NCBI GenBank assembly: GCA_907163375.1
Contig: CAJQUW010001841.1
Coordinates: 1-64,000 of the forward strand
Length of the DNA: 64,000 nt
Direction of reading: 5' to 3'
From: Prostheceraeus crozeri
Taxonomy: Eukaryota; Platyhelminthes; Polycladida; Euryleptidae
Made by a program: the position numbers and the translations under genes. Shown piece by piece: positions 62,411 through 64,000 of this stretch. Below the pieces are notes generated by a model, which ran no database searches, was not told the origin of the DNA, and saw nothing but the letters and a program-made list of their open reading frames with translations. Position 1 is the stretch's first letter. Each line of letters starts with the position of its first letter.

Positions 62411-63487
62411 TTACTGACGTTCGCACCACGCTGACACGCCATTCCTCCATCTCGCTCGATCGCTTGCATCTTCTGCTTTCAGACCAGCTCTTTTGCACTC
62501 CCTCAGCGCCATGCTCTTCCACGTGGTTGGTCTTCCTCTTTCTCGTCTTCCCTCCTTCTCAAAGGTCCATGCTTTCTTGAGTGGATGTGTATCATCTCTT
62601 CTCAGGATGTGACCCATCCATCTTAAGCTACTCCTTTTCACCACCTCAACAACCGTCTCCGTCAAACCCAAATGCTTCATTAATTCGTCAGTGCTCTTTC
62701 TGTCAGCAAGTTTTACTCCGCACATTTTTCTTATCATGGCTCGCTCTGTTCTTCGGAGGACACCCTCTTCCGCAGATCTTATATTCCATGTCTCTGAGCC
62801 GTAGGTCATGACTGGCCGGATACATACTTTATAAATTCTTCCTTTTAGTCTGTTAGTAAAGCGTCTTCCACATAGTACTGATGAGAGCTGATTAAACTTC
62901 ATCCAACCAAGACGGCATCTTCTGTCAATTGCTATCTCGCATCCACCACCACTGTTGATTGTGTCACCGAGATAACAAAAGCGTTCCACCTTCTCAATAC
63001 CCTTCATATACTCTTCATTCGTGCTGTTCATCTCACTTTCCCCGTCACTTCGCTGACACGACTTACAGACAAATCCATCTCCTTTGGTCTTCGTGAATCT
63101 CTTTACGCCTGCGCACCTGGCATGTACCCACTTTCGACATGAATTACATCGTGCAGAATTTCTCATTACACGCTTGCGGCACACTCCACACGGATCGTGC
63201 TTGGCCTCATCAATTACTTTTTGACCACCACTCGCTCTCATCACCTTCGTTTTCTTGATGTTTACTTTCAGACCTTTGTTTTCGAACACTTTCTTCCAGT
63301 CATTGAATGCAATTTCCAAACTCTCCATAGAATCCGACATTAACACCAGATCATCAGCGTACAATATATTCCATAGCGCCTCCTTTCGAGCAGATTCAGA
63401 TAAGACATCCAGAACAGTGGCGAAGAGCAGCGGTGAAAGAACAGAACCTTGATGAACTCCTACTCCAACGCTAAAGCTGTCCGACAA
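62411..63487 (-). CDS. LINE reverse transcriptase C-terminal part with Cys/His domain
   Basis: The 358-residue open frame has RT motif B GVHQGSVLSPLLFATVLDV, then NILYADDLVLMSDS with the catalytic Asp pair, and GLKVNIKKTKVM. Between palm and thumb sits a zinc-binding module, CGVCRKRVMRNSARCNSCRK, then WVHARCAGVKRF and FVCKSC (CX2C...CX2C...HX2C...CX2C, PHD-like), at about residues 99-145. The thumb YLGDTINSGGGCE and the tail IRPVMTYGSETWNI, SLRWMGHILRRDD follow. RT motif A and everything upstream are lost by truncation, so it is not functional alone, yet the remaining frame is intact, suggesting a young insertion. Confidence 0.92.
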   Translation of the reverse strand: MSDSFSVGVGVHQGSVLSPLLFATVLDVLSESARKEALWNILYADDLVLMSDSMESLEIAFNDWKKVFENKGLKVNIKKTKVMRASGGQKVIDEAKHDPCGVCRKRVMRNSARCNSCRKWVHARCAGVKRFTKTKGDGFVCKSCQRSDGESEMNSTNEEYMKGIEKVERFCYLGDTINSGGGCEIAIDRRCRLGWMKFNQLSSVLCGRRFTNRLKGRIYKVCIRPVMTYGSETWNIRSAEEGVLRRTERAMIRKMCGVKLADRKSTDELMKHLGLTETVVEVVKRSSLRWMGHILRRDDTHPLKKAWTFEKEGRRERGRPTTWKSMALRECKRAGLKAEDASDRARWRNGVSAWCERQ

Positions 63488-63535
63488 ACTCGCACTTCTG
63501 CCAAACTTGATTTTCGTACTATTTTGTAAATAATT

Positions 63536-64000
63536 TGACTCCCGTTTACATTACTGCAGTCCTACCGATTACGTCATACTTCACGGCCGCTATATGCATG
63601 TATTATTTTATATATTTTATATATCATTTAGCTTCTGTGTGCTGAACTATGCGGTATCGACTTATCTCGTGTGCTTCAACAACTCGTAACTTCTGGCAAA
63701 TGCGTCAGTAAATAGGAATGCCCACATAAAATTCAACCAGAGAAAGTTATGTCAACGATCCAAGACAATGAGAGCCTTGCATCGTAAAGCTTGGACTTGG
63801 TTTTAGATAAATTATCTTGGCTATTTGTCATGTTTTGAATCGAATTGGAAAGAGCCAATATTGAAAGGCATTGATTTTATTTTCGTTTTAGTTAGCTATT
63901 ACAAAATAACGAAGACAAAAATACAGTAAATATTTTTCAATATTGGCTATCTCCAATTCAATTCAAAACTTGGACTTTTTTGGAGCATATTTCAGTCGAA
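63536..64000. repeat. Non-coding end of window with an inverted repeat
   Basis: Arms 63832-63866 (GTTTTGAATCGAATTGGAAA...) and 63936-63969 are near-perfect reverse complements around a loop of about 70 bp, a small MITE-like hairpin. The rest of the interval holds nothing recognisable. Confidence 0.65.

Larger units (their letters stand above)
62341..63535 (-). mobile_element. RTE-like LINE fragment with zinc-finger insertion
   Basis: 5' truncated at about 63535, with the coding frame 63487-62411 open and in frame a little further upstream (FGRSASLSDSFSV). The 3' end carries a run of ATC triplets (62345-62378; GAT on the coding strand), the short-repeat tail typical of RTE-class LINEs. Confidence 0.9.

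Overview
This is a metazoan (probably invertebrate) nuclear window, AT-rich and packed with transposable elements. It shows no bacterial gene organisation, rRNA, recognisable tRNA or CRISPR array. The host content I can support is four exons of one plus-strand gene, inositol-tetrakisphosphate 1-kinase (ITPK1), at 18962-19079, 46654-46752, 52782-52822 and 60344-60503. Splice sites are canonical, the reading phase is kept across all three junctions, and the translations follow one another in the order of the known protein. The rest is intron or flank, largely built of repeats. The first intron inside the window is about 27.6 kb.

Layout. At 1.9-4.4 kb lies a decayed minus-strand CR1/Jockey-type LINE. 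At 5.1-14.7 kb lies a minus-strand BEL/Pao element (263-bp LTRs) carrying a 610-bp hAT-like MITE in one LTR, a 71-bp-arm palindrome in gag, and a complete Ty3/Gypsy element (7629-11953, LTRs identical by eye, target duplication ACCCT) inside its RNase H region. At 14.7-19 kb there are degenerate and dispersed repeats and the first ITPK1 exon. At 19.7-46.2 kb, inside one ITPK1 intron, is a dense field of Penelope-like elements (PLEs) with GIY-YIG endonuclease domains. Most abut (TA)n tracts and several are inverted dimers. The same intron holds a TIR element made of 126-bp tandem repeats, a second BEL/Pao element (24807-30057; 457-bp LTRs with one difference seen), a DD41D mariner-type transposon with an intact 354-aa transposase and perfect 28-bp TIRs (30069-32140), and an RTE-type LINE inserted in a PLE (37212-38965).

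From 46.6 to 60.5 kb are the other three ITPK1 exons, separated by a decayed Tc1-like element, RTE-like and other LINE fragments, a hAT transposase remnant, MITEs and long-arm foldback elements. The window ends with a minus-strand LINE whose post-RT region contains a Cys/His zinc-binding insertion and which ends in an (ATC)n tail.

ITPK1 is a cytosolic ATP-grasp inositol phosphate kinase; the visible exons cover its central ATP-binding region. The transposons serve no host pathway that I can see. What links them is nesting, which orders their insertion times, and a recurrent PLE terminal motif (CTGANGA-stem-GAAA) resembling the hammerhead-ribozyme core already known from PLEs. I did not find a clearly new biological system. 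The best leads are the PLE-derived palindromes, the short hairpin family found at two loci, and the TIR element built from a two-subunit satellite.
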